Below are positions 34,106-42,721 of a stretch of DNA of 64,000 nucleotides, piece after piece (position 1 is the first letter of the stretch; each line of letters begins with the position of its first letter). A program made the translations under genes and the position numbers. The notes below the pieces were generated by a model. The model worked only from the letters and a program-made list of their open reading frames with translations. It was not told the origin of the DNA and searched no databases. This stretch comes from Nocardioides szechwanensis (lineage in GTDB: Bacteria; Actinomycetota; Actinomycetes; Propionibacteriales; Nocardioidaceae), in NCBI RefSeq assembly GCF_900103935.1, contig NZ_FNIC01000010.1, forward strand, positions 1 to 64,000, written 5' to 3'.

Positions 34106-35238
34106 GCCCACGCCTGCGACGCAGGCGCACGGCCGATCCCGTTGAGGGGGCCGCCCTCGGGGTCAACCTCGCCGGCTACTTCACCGGCGAGCTCGGGGTG
34201 GGCGAGCTCGGCCGGCTGCTCGTGGAGGCTACCGAGAGGTCCGGCCTCCCGTTCACCACCCGCGTGCACCGGCGCACCCGCAGCCGCCAGGACGTGGCGT
34301 TCGAGGAGACCACCGGCGACCCGCACCAGGTCACGGTCGCGGTCGTCAACGCCGACCAGTTCCCGCAGTGGGTTGAGGACGCCCCCGACCTGCACCGCGA
34401 CCGGTACGTCATCGGCGTCTGGGCCTGGGAGGTCGAGCGCTTCCCGGCGTACGCCGACGCGTTCGCGCTGGTCGACGAGGTCTGGACCCTGTCGCAGCAC
34501 AACCGCCGGGCCGTGGCCCGCCGTACCGACAAGCCGGTGCGCACCGTGCCGCTGCCCACCCGCGTGCCCGAGCCCGCGCCGCCGCTCGACCTCGCCGCGC
34601 TCGGGCTGCCTGAGGGCCCCTACATGCTCACCGCCTTCGACCACCTCAGCGTCTTCGACCGCAAGAACCCGCTCGGGCTCGTCGAGGCGTTCGGCCGGGC
34701 CTTCGTCGACGGGGAGGGTCCGACGCTCGTGGTCAAGGCGATCAACGGCCACCTCAAGCCCGAGGAGCGCGACCTCCTGCGCGCCGCCGCCGCGCGTCGC
34801 CGCGACGTCCACCTGCTCGAGCAGTACGTCGGTGCCGCCGAGCTCGGTGCGCTGATGGACGGCTGCCAGTCCTACGCGTCCCTGCACCGCGCCGAGGGCT
34901 ACGGGCTGACCCTGGCCGAGGCGATGGTGCGGGGGCGGCCGGTGGTGGCGACGGGCTACTCCGGCAACCTTGACTTCATGGACGAGAGCACCGCCCTGCT
35001 GGTGCCGGCGAGCCGCGTGCCGATCGGGCCCGGACACCGGCCCTACCCGCCGCAGGCCCAGTGGGGCGAGCCGGACCTGGACGCCGCCGCGGCCCACCTG
35101 CGCTGGGTGCACGAGCACCCGAGCCAGGCGGAGGAGCTCGGCGAGCGGGCCCGCGCCCACCACCTGGCCACCCGCACCCTCGACCGCACCGCCGCCTTCG
35201 TGCGCCAGCGGATCACGGCGGCTGTGGCCCATGGCTGA
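34102..35238 (+). CDS. Glycosyltransferase (GT4-like)
   Basis: A 378-residue glycosyltransferase. The N-terminal half binds acceptor (NLAGYFTGELGVGELGRLL); the C-terminal half is the GT-B nucleotide-sugar domain with HLLEQYVGAAELGALMDGC and HRAEGYGLTLAEAMVRGRPVVATGYSGN (EGYGL-x3-E, the GT4 E-x7-E signature). Sugar and acceptor are unknown. Translation starts at GTG 34102, overlapping the reductase stop; the 3' end overlaps comB by eight bases. It carries no signal peptide and no membrane helix. Confidence 0.87.
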   Translation: MSPRLRRRRTADPVEGAALGVNLAGYFTGELGVGELGRLLVEATERSGLPFTTRVHRRTRSRQDVAFEETTGDPHQVTVAVVNADQFPQWVEDAPDLHRDRYVIGVWAWEVERFPAYADAFALVDEVWTLSQHNRRAVARRTDKPVRTVPLPTRVPEPAPPLDLAALGLPEGPYMLTAFDHLSVFDRKNPLGLVEAFGRAFVDGEGPTLVVKAINGHLKPEERDLLRAAAARRRDVHLLEQYVGAAELGALMDGCQSYASLHRAEGYGLTLAEAMVRGRPVVATGYSGNLDFMDESTALLVPASRVPIGPGHRPYPPQAQWGEPDLDAAAAHLRWVHEHPSQAEELGERARAHHLATRTLDRTAAFVRQRITAAVAHG

Positions 35239-36022
35239 CGCAGTGCCCGACCCGCGCATCGCCGCGCACGCCCAGGCCGGGCACCGGGTCCGGCTCGAGT
35301 GGGGCCCCACCGGCAGCGCCGCGGTCGCGGCCGGCGCCGACGTGGCCGTGGTCGTCGACGTCCTGTCGTTCACCACCACGCTCACCGTCGCGGTCGAACG
35401 CGGCATCACCGTTCACCCCTACCGCTGGCAGGACGAGCGGGCCGCCGAGTACGCCGCGTCGCTCGGCGCGGTCCTGGCCGTCGGCCGCTTCGAGCAGCGG
35501 GAGGCGGGTGGGTCGGCGGTCAGCCTGTCGCCGGCCGCGATGGCCGGCGTCGAGGGCGTCGAGGGCGTCGACCGGATCGTGCTGCCCTCGCCCAACGGCT
35601 CCACCATCTGTGCCGCCCTGGCCGGCTCCGGAGCGCAGGTGGTCGGCGCCTGCCTGCGCAACCGCGCCGCGGTCGCCGCCTGGCTCGCGCCCCGGGTCGC
35701 CGCGGGGGCGACCGTTGCCGTCGTACCGGCGGGAGAGCGGTGGCCCGACGGGTCGCTGCGCCCGGCCGCCGAGGACCTGTGGGGCGCGGGCGCGGTGCTG
35801 GACGCCCTGACCCAGGGAGACCTCAGCCCGGAGGCGGCGCTGGCCCGAGACGCGTTCCGCGCTGTCGAGGCGGGACTCGCCGCGGCGCTGGCCGGCTGCG
35901 CCGGAGGACTGGAGCTCGCCGCGGTCGGCTTCGCCGACGACGTCCGGATCGCCGCCCAGCTCGACGTCAGCGACGTCGTACCGCTGCTGGGCCCGGACGG
36001 GGCGTTCAGGCCAGCGGCTTGA
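35231..36022 (+). CDS. comB: 2-phosphosulfolactate phosphatase family protein (ComB)
   Basis: A 263-residue protein of the ComB fold. Family features: DVAVVVDVLSFTTTLTVAVERGI, LPSPNGSTICAAL and VGACLRNRAAVA, with a C-terminal ADDVRIAAQLDVSDVVP. In methanogens the family dephosphorylates 2-phosphosulfolactate in coenzyme M synthesis; in Actinobacteria the natural substrate is unknown. Its C-terminal codons and stop lie in a 27-base direct repeat (35996-36022) that recurs in the next gene. ATG 35231 overlaps the glycosyltransferase stop. Confidence 0.8.
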   Translation: MADAVPDPRIAAHAQAGHRVRLEWGPTGSAAVAAGADVAVVVDVLSFTTTLTVAVERGITVHPYRWQDERAAEYAASLGAVLAVGRFEQREAGGSAVSLSPAAMAGVEGVEGVDRIVLPSPNGSTICAALAGSGAQVVGACLRNRAAVAAWLAPRVAAGATVAVVPAGERWPDGSLRPAAEDLWGAGAVLDALTQGDLSPEAALARDAFRAVEAGLAAALAGCAGGLELAAVGFADDVRIAAQLDVSDVVPLLGPDGAFRPAA

Positions 36023-36106
36023 CCGGGTCCAAGGCCGAGTCGGCGCTTGTGCACGCCCGAAAGACGCCGACTCGCGGGGGACGGGGCGTTCAGGCCAGCG
36101 GCTTGA
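35996..36106. repeat. 27-base direct repeat between comB and the monooxygenase gene
   Basis: A 27-base sequence (ending in CGGCTTGA) is present at 35996-36022 and identically at 36080-36106, so 84 bases apart. In the left copy it encodes the last residues of ComB and its TGA; in the right copy it encodes the last codons and stop of the convergent monooxygenase on the minus strand, a perfect match in both genes. This looks like a tandem duplication or gene conversion that has given two convergent genes shared ends. Confidence 0.9.
36036..36074. terminator. Hairpin between the copies of the direct repeat
   Basis: CGAGTCGGCG (36036-36045) and CGCCGACTCG (36065-36074) form a perfect ten-pair stem with a 19-base loop. 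It lies between convergent genes and could stop transcription from both sides; it could equally be a repeated palindrome, since the loop contains no U-rich tail. Confidence 0.55.
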
Positions 36107-36404
36107 GGGTGTGCAGCCCGAGCTCACCGGCGAGCAGCGGGCCGAGCACGCCGAACGCCTCCGCGACGTGAGGGGTGCTCATGTGCGCGTTCATGTCGTC
36201 CACGCTGCGCCACGCCTCGATGGTGACGAAGGTGCCGGGGGCCGAGGTCGACTCGAACACCTCGTAGCCCACGCAGCCCTCCTCGTCGCGCTCTGAGGCG
36301 GCGGCGAGCGCGGCCAGCGCGGCGCCCGCCGCGGCGACGCCCTCGGCGGTGATCGGGATGGTGGCTACGACGCGGAGCACTTCACTGCTGGGGCCATCAG
36401 TCAT
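36090..36404 (-). CDS. Antibiotic biosynthesis monooxygenase (ABM)-like protein
   Basis: A 104-residue protein of the dimeric alpha-beta barrel: strand (RVVATIPI), helix (AAGAALAALAAASERDEEG), strand (YEVFES) and W-rich strand (TFVTIEAWRSVDDMNAHMSTPHVAEAF), matching the ABM/quinol monooxygenase family. It would oxidise a quinol or similar ring without a cofactor. ATG 36404 is preferred to the TTG at 36410. The last nine codons lie in the 27-base direct repeat shared with comB, and the hairpin lies 15 bases beyond the stop. Confidence 0.78.
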   Translation of the reverse strand: MTDGPSSEVLRVVATIPITAEGVAAAGAALAALAAASERDEEGCVGYEVFESTSAPGTFVTIEAWRSVDDMNAHMSTPHVAEAFGVLGPLLAGELGLHTLKPLA

Positions 36405-36429
36405 GCGCAAGTTCTAGCAGCCCGGGAGG

Positions 36430-37059
36430 TCAGCAGGCGGACTTGACCACGCTGCCGCAGACGACCTGCTGGCCGGGGATCAGCAGCGTGTACCGCGTCT
36501 CGCCCACGTGGTAGTCGACGAACATCTTCTTGACCGCGGTGCCCTGCCGGCCGACCTTGAGGGCGGTCACCAGCTCGATCCTCCGCGAGTCGAGGTCGCT
36601 GGCCCCGAGGCAGACCTGGTCCACCCGGAAGTCGGCCACGTCCTTCTCGTAGGTGCCGAGCCAGGTGCCGCCGCGCAGGTGTCCGGGGTAGCCGGTGGCG
36701 ACGAGCAGGGGTCGCCAGTCGAAGGGTGCTCCGCCGTCGCGGTGAACGGCGGCGGGTACGACGCGCAGCCACGGGCTGATGACCAGCGGCGCCGGCTCCG
36801 CCTGGTAGCGCACGCCGTCCAGCCGGATGTCGGCTCCGGACTCGGCCGAGCACAGCGTCACTGCTCCGAACGTGACCAGCCGGGTGCCTCCGGTCTCCCG
36901 GTGGAACCGCACCCCGGGCGGCAGCGCCGACAGCGGCCCGGCGTCGATCCGGTGCTGGCGGTCCGGCTTCTCCTCGGGCAGCGAGCAGCCCGCGAGCCCA
37001 CCGGCGAGCAGCACGAGCACGAGGCAGGACACGACGCAGGACACGAAGCTGCGAACCAC
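36430..37059 (-). CDS. Lipoprotein of unknown function
   Basis: A 209-residue exported lipoprotein. The GTG at 37059 (GGGGAGA upstream) gives a signal peptide MVRSFVSCVVSCLVLVLLAG ending in the lipobox LAGC, then a hydrophilic domain of about 180 residues with two or three further cysteines near the C-terminus (QVVCGSVVKSAC). An in-frame upstream extension to 37122 is rejected because it lacks a signal peptide at its start. Family not recognised. Confidence 0.75.
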   Translation of the reverse strand: MVRSFVSCVVSCLVLVLLAGGLAGCSLPEEKPDRQHRIDAGPLSALPPGVRFHRETGGTRLVTFGAVTLCSAESGADIRLDGVRYQAEPAPLVISPWLRVVPAAVHRDGGAPFDWRPLLVATGYPGHLRGGTWLGTYEKDVADFRVDQVCLGASDLDSRRIELVTALKVGRQGTAVKKMFVDYHVGETRYTLLIPGQQVVCGSVVKSAC

Positions 37060-37265
37060 GCTGGTCTCCCCCCAGTCGGCTGCGCCGAGCGTAGACCCGC
37101 AGCCGACTCGCGGTCCTGGCATTCAGCTCAATGGCTGGGCCGCGTCGGCGCAGACCAGGGTGAGCCGGATCCGGTCCTGCGAGCCGGAGTTGCCGCCGCA
37201 CCGCCGCACCGCCGCAGATCACGACCGACCGTGAGGAGATCACGGTCCTGCTGACCATCCCCGAC

Positions 37266-37664
37266 GTGGAGCTGGGCGACGACGCCTCCGAGGTCACCGT
37301 CGCCGAGGCGCGGGCCGGGCGGGCCAAGGCGTTCCGCGAGGAGACCCGCGCCAGGCGCATGGAGATCGCCCGCGAGGCCCAGCACCGCTACGACGCCAAG
37401 GTGTCGTGGGGCGTGCACGTCGGCCCGGGCACGGGCCATGGCGAGCTGTGGACCCACGTTGCGGCGCCGATGATGACCCGGCTGCGCCAGCCGCAGCGGC
37501 TGGTCCTCGACACCCTCGTCGACGCCGGCGTGGCTCGCTCGCGCTCGGACGCCCTGGCCTGGTGCGTGCGCCTGGTCGGGCAGCACGAGGAGGACTGGCT
37601 GGCGGAGCTGCGCGAGGCGATGCAGTCGGTGGACGACGTACGGCGCAAGGGTCCCGCGGCCTGA
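37266..37664 (+). CDS. Hypothetical protein, possibly truncated at the N-terminus
   Basis: A 132-residue helical protein (AREAQHRYDAKVSWGV, TRLRQPQRLVLDTLVDAGVARSRSDALAWCVRLVGQHEEDW), with a ribbon-helix-helix-like stretch that hints at a regulator or antitoxin. Only GTG 37266 gives a start, but the frame upstream to 37164 is open and reads plausibly (DREEITVLLTIPDVEL), so the start may be lost or the gene may extend backwards. A CCG/CAC triplet repeat precedes it. I do not recognise the family. Confidence 0.5.
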   Translation: MELGDDASEVTVAEARAGRAKAFREETRARRMEIAREAQHRYDAKVSWGVHVGPGTGHGELWTHVAAPMMTRLRQPQRLVLDTLVDAGVARSRSDALAWCVRLVGQHEEDWLAELREAMQSVDDVRRKGPAA

Positions 37665-37694
37665 CTACCCACCCGCGGCCACGGGGTCGCCGGT

Positions 37695-37700
37695 TAGGGT
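37695..37700 (+). promoter_or_regulatory. -10 element (TAGGGT) of the M13 peptidase gene
   Basis: TAGGGT matches TANNNT and ends six bases before the GTG at 37707, again giving a leaderless start. A GGAGG sequence is so close to the GTG that it cannot act as a normal ribosome site. Confidence 0.45.
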
Positions 37701-37706
37701 CGGAGG

Positions 37707-39644
37707 GTGAGCATCCTGGACGACGCCCGTGACGGCATGAACCCCGACATCCGCCCGCAGGACGACCTGTTCGGCCACGTCAACGGCCGCTGGCTGGAGG
37801 AGGTCGAGATCCCCTCCGACCGCTCCAGCTGGGGACCGTTCGTCGAGCTGGCCGACGCGGCCGAGGAGCACGTGCGCGTGATCATCGAGGAGCTCGCGGC
37901 CGGCGAGCCCCGCGACGAGGACGCCCGCAAGATCGGCGCGCTCTTCGCCTCCTTCATGGACACCGAGCGCATCGACAAGCTCGGCACCCGGCCGCTGCGG
38001 CCCCTGGTCGACGCCGTCGCCGCGCTGCGCGACGTACGCGACCTGGCGGCCTTCCTCGGCGAGTTCGAGCGGATCGGCGGCCACGGCCTCTTCGGCTCCT
38101 ACGTCGACACCGACGACCGGCAGTCCGACCGCTACCTGTTCCACATCACCCAGGGCGGGCTCGGGCTGCCCGACGAGTCCTACTACCGCGACGACAAGTT
38201 CGCCGAGCAGCGCGACGCCTACGTCGCCTACCTCACCCGGCTGCTCGGGCTCGACCGCCACGAGAACGCTCCCGAGGCGGCGACCACGATCCTCGCCATC
38301 GACACCCAGCTGGCAGCCGGTCACTGGGAGCGGGCCGAGACCCGCGACGTGCAGAAGACCTACAACCTGCTCACTGCCGCCGAGCTCAAGGAGCTGTGCC
38401 CGGCCTTCGACTGGGACGCCTACGTCACCAACCTCGGCGGCAACGAGCAGACGATCGCCGAGGTGTGCGTCCGCCAGCCGTCCTACCTCGCGCACCTCTC
38501 GACGGTGCTCGAGTCGGTGCCGCTCGCCGACTGGAAGGCCTGGCTGCTCGCGCACGTGCTGCGCTCGGCCGCGCCGTACCTCACCGACGACTTCGTCGAG
38601 ACCAACTTCGACTTCTACGGCCGGACCCTCAACGGCACCCCCGAGCTGCGCGCCCGCTGGAAGCGCGGGGTCGCGCTGGTCGAGGGCGCGCTCGGCGAGG
38701 CGGTCGGCAAGGAGTACGTCGCCCGGCACTTCCCGCCGCGCTCCAAGGAGCTGATGGACGACCTGGTCGCCAACCTGCTCGCGGCCTACCGCGAGTCGAT
38801 CTCCAAGCTGGACTGGATGACCGAGGAGACCAAGCAGCGGGCCTACGAGAAGCTCGAGACGTTCCGGCCCAAGATCGGCTACCCCGAGAAGTTCCGCGAC
38901 TACTCCGCGCTGCACGCCGACCCGCACGACCTGCTCGGCAACGTGGCCGCGGCCTCGGCGTTCGAGACCGACCGCCACCTGGGCAAGATCGGCTCGCCGG
39001 TCGACCCCGACGAGTGGTTCATGCTGCCGCAGACCGTCAACGCCTACTACAACCCCGGCACCAACGAGATCTGCTTCCCGGCCGGGATCCTCCAGAAGCC
39101 GTTCTTCGACCCCGACGCCCACCCGGCCGAGAACTACGGCGGCATCGGCGCCGTGATCGGTCACGAGATCGGGCACGGCTTCGACGACCAGGGGGCGCAG
39201 TACGACGGCGCCGGCAACCTCAACGACTGGTGGACCGCCGACGACAAGGCGGCCTTCGAGGTGAAGTCGAAGGCGCTCGTCGAGCAGTACGACGCGTTCT
39301 CGCCGCGGGCGCTGCCGGAGGAGAAGGTCAACGGCTCGCTGACCGTCGGCGAGAACATCGGCGACCTCGGCGGGCTCACGATCGGCCACAAGGCCTACGT
39401 GATCTCGCAGGACGGCTCGGCGACCATCGAGGACCGGCGCTCGCTGTTCCTCAACTGGGCCTACGTGTGGCGCACGAAGCGGCGTACCGAGCAGGAGCGC
39501 CAGTACCTCACCATCGACCCGCACAGCCCGCCGGAGTTCCGCGCCAACATCGTGCGCAACCTCGACGAGTTCCACGAGGTGTTCGAGACCGCCGAGGGCG
39601 ACGGCCTCTGGCTGGACCCCGCCCAGCGCGTCCGGATCTGGTGA
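37707..39644 (+). CDS. pepO: M13 family metallopeptidase (PepO-like)
   Basis: A 645-residue zinc endopeptidase of the neprilysin family. The zinc site is VIGHEIGHGFDDQG (H-E-x-x-H, near residues 486-490), with ENIGDLGGL downstream (the E-N-x-x-D zinc ligand motif) and the substrate motif NAYYNPGTNEICFPAGI. It begins GMNPDIRPQDDLFGHVNGRW, typical of cytoplasmic or unprocessed bacterial M13 enzymes without a signal peptide; it is probably intracellular. It degrades peptides. Neighbour: betaine-type ABC importer 43 bases downstream, no clear functional link. Confidence 0.94.
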   Translation: MSILDDARDGMNPDIRPQDDLFGHVNGRWLEEVEIPSDRSSWGPFVELADAAEEHVRVIIEELAAGEPRDEDARKIGALFASFMDTERIDKLGTRPLRPLVDAVAALRDVRDLAAFLGEFERIGGHGLFGSYVDTDDRQSDRYLFHITQGGLGLPDESYYRDDKFAEQRDAYVAYLTRLLGLDRHENAPEAATTILAIDTQLAAGHWERAETRDVQKTYNLLTAAELKELCPAFDWDAYVTNLGGNEQTIAEVCVRQPSYLAHLSTVLESVPLADWKAWLLAHVLRSAAPYLTDDFVETNFDFYGRTLNGTPELRARWKRGVALVEGALGEAVGKEYVARHFPPRSKELMDDLVANLLAAYRESISKLDWMTEETKQRAYEKLETFRPKIGYPEKFRDYSALHADPHDLLGNVAAASAFETDRHLGKIGSPVDPDEWFMLPQTVNAYYNPGTNEICFPAGILQKPFFDPDAHPAENYGGIGAVIGHEIGHGFDDQGAQYDGAGNLNDWWTADDKAAFEVKSKALVEQYDAFSPRALPEEKVNGSLTVGENIGDLGGLTIGHKAYVISQDGSATIEDRRSLFLNWAYVWRTKRRTEQERQYLTIDPHSPPEFRANIVRNLDEFHEVFETAEGDGLWLDPAQRVRIW

Positions 39645-39687
39645 GGCTGCTGTCCCACTACCGTGACCTCGACGAGAGGTACGGCGG

Positions 39688-40716
39688 ATGACGGCAGCGC
39701 TCACCGTAGGCTCCCTGTGGAAGGTCTTCGGACCGCGGGCCGACAAGATCATGGGCACGCCCCAGGCGGACCTGTCGCGCGCCGAGCTCAAGCAGACGAC
39801 CGGCTGCGTGGCCGCGGTCCGGGACGTGTCGTTCGAGGTCGCGCCCGGCGAGGTCTTCGTGGTCATGGGCCTCTCGGGCTCGGGCAAGTCGACGCTGGTG
39901 CGCTGCCTGACCCGGCTGGTCGAGCCGACGGCGGGCACAGTCGAGATCGACGGCGTCGACGTCACGAACGCCTCGCCCGCCCAGCTGCGTGACTTGCGCC
40001 GACACCGGGTCTCGATGGTCTTCCAGCACTTCGGACTGCTGCCGCACCGGCCGGTGATCGACAACGTCGCCTACGGCCTCGAGGTCCGCGGCATGGGTAA
40101 GGCAGAGCGGCGCGCGAAGGCCGGCGAGATCGTCGACCTGGTGGGCCTCACCGGCTACGAGCTCTCCTACCCCGACCAGCTGTCCGGCGGCATGCAGCAG
40201 CGCGTGGGTCTCGCCCGGGCGCTCGCCGGTGACCCGCGGATCCTGCTGCTCGACGAGCCGTTCTCGGCCCTCGACCCGCTGATCCGCCGCGACATGCAGG
40301 ACGAGGTCATCCGGCTGCACCGCGAGCTCGGGAAGACGATGCTCTTCGTCACCCACGACCTCCAGGAGGCGCTGCGGCTCGGCGACCGGATCGCGATCAT
40401 GCGGGACGGCGAGGTGGTGCAGGTCGGCGCGCCCGACGAGGTCGTGGGGGCGCCGGCCGACGACTACGTGCGCGACTTCGTCGCCGAGGTGCCGCGCTCC
40501 CACGTGCTCACGCTGCGCTGGGTGATGCGCGCCCCGCGCGCGACCGACTCCACCGAGGGCCCGGTGATGGGCTCCGACACGATCGTGCGCCGCGCCGCCC
40601 AGGCGGCGCTGGCCTCCCGGCACCCGGTGCAGGTGGTCGACGACGGAGTCCTGGTCGGCATCGTCGACACCGACGCCATCCTCCGGGTCGTCGTCGCCGA
40701 GGAGGACCCGCCCTGA
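39688..40716 (+). CDS. Betaine/proline ABC importer ATPase (ProV/OpuA type)
   Basis: A 342-residue ATPase: Walker [11 protein letters not shown] (about 58-67), Q-loop [10 protein letters not shown], signature [15 protein letters not shown] and Walker [13 protein letters not shown], followed by a short CBS-like region ([17 protein letters not shown]). The N-terminal insertion ([27 protein letters not shown]) is typical of QAT-type transporters for quaternary ammonium osmolytes. GAGAGG precedes the ATG. It shares TGATG with the permease that follows. Confidence 0.93.
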   Translation: MTAALTVGSLWKVFGPRADKIMGTPQADLSRAELKQTTGCVAAVRDVSFEVAPGEVFVVMGLSGSGKSTLVRCLTRLVEPTAGTVEIDGVDVTNASPAQLRDLRRHRVSMVFQHFGLLPHRPVIDNVAYGLEVRGMGKAERRAKAGEIVDLVGLTGYELSYPDQLSGGMQQRVGLARALAGDPRILLLDEPFSALDPLIRRDMQDEVIRLHRELGKTMLFVTHDLQEALRLGDRIAIMRDGEVVQVGAPDEVVGAPADDYVRDFVAEVPRSHVLTLRWVMRAPRATDSTEGPVMGSDTIVRRAAQAALASRHPVQVVDDGVLVGIVDTDAILRVVVAEEDPP

Positions 40717-42671
40717 TGGGTACGGCGACCGCGCCGCCGCGCCGTCGTACCGCTCTCGGGCTGCTCGCCGTGCTCGTGGCCTGGGTCGTCGGCTGGCGGC
40801 TGCTCGAGGACCGCGACACCCTCGTCATCGGCGGCGCCGAGCAGACCGGCCTCAGCCGCTGGCTCACCGGTCTGCGCGACGACATCGAGGCGGCCCGTGA
40901 CGGCAGCTTCGTCCTCGACACGCTGGTCGGCGGGGCGCGCGACGTGCTCGACGCGGTCTTCACGTTCCTCGCCGAGCTGGTCAGCAGTCCCGCCGGTTCG
41001 CGACCGGTGCCCGAGGTGGGCTGGCTGGGCGTGCTCGTGCTGTTCACCTGGGTCGCGTACGCCGTGGCGGGGTGGCGCCCGGCCCTGCTGGTGGCCGTGT
41101 GCACCAGCAGCTTCGGCGTCCTGGGGCTGTGGCAGGACAGCATGGACCTGCTGGTCGTGACCGCGATGGCGGTCGGGATCTGCCTGCTCGTGGGCATCCC
41201 GCTGGGGATCGCCATGGCCCGGCGCCGCGCGGTCTCGGTGGCCGTCACGCCGGTGCTCGACGCCATGCAGACGATGCCCGCGTTCGCCTACCTCACCCCG
41301 CTGGCCCTGTTCTGGGGGATCGGGCCCGCCGCGGCGGTGGTGACGACCCTGGTCTACGCGCTGCCGCCCCTGGTCCGGATCACCGAGCTCGCGCTGCGCA
41401 CCGTGCCCGCGCCCGCGGTCGAGGCGGCGCACTCGCTGGGCGTCTCGCGCCGGCAGCTGTTGCGCCAGGTGCAGCTGCCCCTGGCACGCAGCACGATCGT
41501 GGTGGGCATCAACCAGTGCACGATGGCGGCGCTGTCGATGGCCACGATCGCGACGCTGATCAACGGTCCCGGCCTCGGCGGGCCGGTCGAGAAGGCCCTG
41601 GAGTCGCTGGACGTCGGCGCCGCCTTCGTGGCGGGGCTGGCGATCGTGCTGATGGCGATCGTGCTCGACCGCACCACCACCGCGGCCGGTGACCGGACCG
41701 TCGTACGGGCGCGGGAGACGCCGGCCGCCGTGCGCCGCCGCCGGGTCGTGCTGGCCGCCGGTCTGGTCGGGGTCGTGGTCGCGGTCCAGGTCTCGCGCAC
41801 CTACCTGTGGGCCGCGGAGTTCCCCGAGCGGCTCGACGCCGGCCGCTGGCTGGCCGACCACGTCAGCCGGGCCACCGCGTCGACCGTCGGGCGGATCGAC
41901 GTGGCGACGGGGGCGGTGAAGGACGCCGTCACCTACGGGCTGCTCAACCCCCTCCAGTCCCTGCTGGCGGACTCACCCTGGTGGCTCATGGCCGCCGTCC
42001 TCCTGGCCGTCGGCTTCCTGCTCGGCGGCCTCCGGGCGGCGCTGCCCACCGCCTTCTGCCTGTTGGTGATTCTCGGCACCGGGCTCTGGCACGAGGCGAT
42101 GGTGACGCTCAACCTGACGCTGGTCGCGGCGGTGCTGGTGATGGCGGCCGCCGTCGTGCTCGGCGTGGCGATGGGCCGCGGCCGGAAGACCGACCTCGTG
42201 CTGCGCCCACTCCTCGACGCCTTCCAGACCATCCCGCCGTTCGTCTACCTGGTCCCCGCGGTGGCGCTGTTCGGCGCCACCCGCCTCACGGCGATCCTCG
42301 CCGCGGTGCTCTACGCGGTGCCGGTCGCGACCAAGCTGGTGGCCGACGGCGTACGACGGGTCAGCCCGACCACCGTCGAGGCGGCGACCTCGGTGGGCAG
42401 CAGCCGCTGGCAGGTGATCACGCAGGTCCAGCTGCCGATGGCGCGCGAGGGTCTCGTCCTGGCCGCCAACCAGGGACTGCTCTACGTGCTGTCGATGGTC
42501 GTCATCGGCGGCCTGGTCGGCGGTGGCGGCCTCGGGTTCCTGGTGGTCGCCGGCTTCTCGCAGCCGGAGCTGTTCGGCAAGGGGCTCGCGGCGGCGATCG
42601 CGATCGTGGCGCTGGGAATCATGCTCGACAGGGTCACCCGACGGGCTGCCGCTCGTTATGGACGACAATGA
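40716..42671 (+). CDS. Betaine ABC importer permease, two fused permease domains
   Basis: A 651-residue protein with two complete BPD-transp-1 domains. The coupling (EAA) loops are EAAHSLGVSRRQLLRQVQL (about residues 236-254) and EAATSVGSSRWQVITQVQL (about residues 554-572). Each half has about six to seven helices. Most betaine systems have a single ProW subunit that dimerises; here both are in one chain. TGATG overlap with the ATPase gene, and the substrate-binding protein follows 50 bases downstream, so this is a full importer operon. Confidence 0.92.
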   Translation: MGTATAPPRRRTALGLLAVLVAWVVGWRLLEDRDTLVIGGAEQTGLSRWLTGLRDDIEAARDGSFVLDTLVGGARDVLDAVFTFLAELVSSPAGSRPVPEVGWLGVLVLFTWVAYAVAGWRPALLVAVCTSSFGVLGLWQDSMDLLVVTAMAVGICLLVGIPLGIAMARRRAVSVAVTPVLDAMQTMPAFAYLTPLALFWGIGPAAAVVTTLVYALPPLVRITELALRTVPAPAVEAAHSLGVSRRQLLRQVQLPLARSTIVVGINQCTMAALSMATIATLINGPGLGGPVEKALESLDVGAAFVAGLAIVLMAIVLDRTTTAAGDRTVVRARETPAAVRRRRVVLAAGLVGVVVAVQVSRTYLWAAEFPERLDAGRWLADHVSRATASTVGRIDVATGAVKDAVTYGLLNPLQSLLADSPWWLMAAVLLAVGFLLGGLRAALPTAFCLLVILGTGLWHEAMVTLNLTLVAAVLVMAAAVVLGVAMGRGRKTDLVLRPLLDAFQTIPPFVYLVPAVALFGATRLTAILAAVLYAVPVATKLVADGVRRVSPTTVEAATSVGSSRWQVITQVQLPMAREGLVLAANQGLLYVLSMVVIGGLVGGGGLGFLVVAGFSQPELFGKGLAAAIAIVALGIMLDRVTRRAAARYGRQ

Positions 42672-42721
42672 CGCGCCACCCCACCAGTCCGGCTCCGCGC
42701 CGGACCCACGAGAGGAACTTC

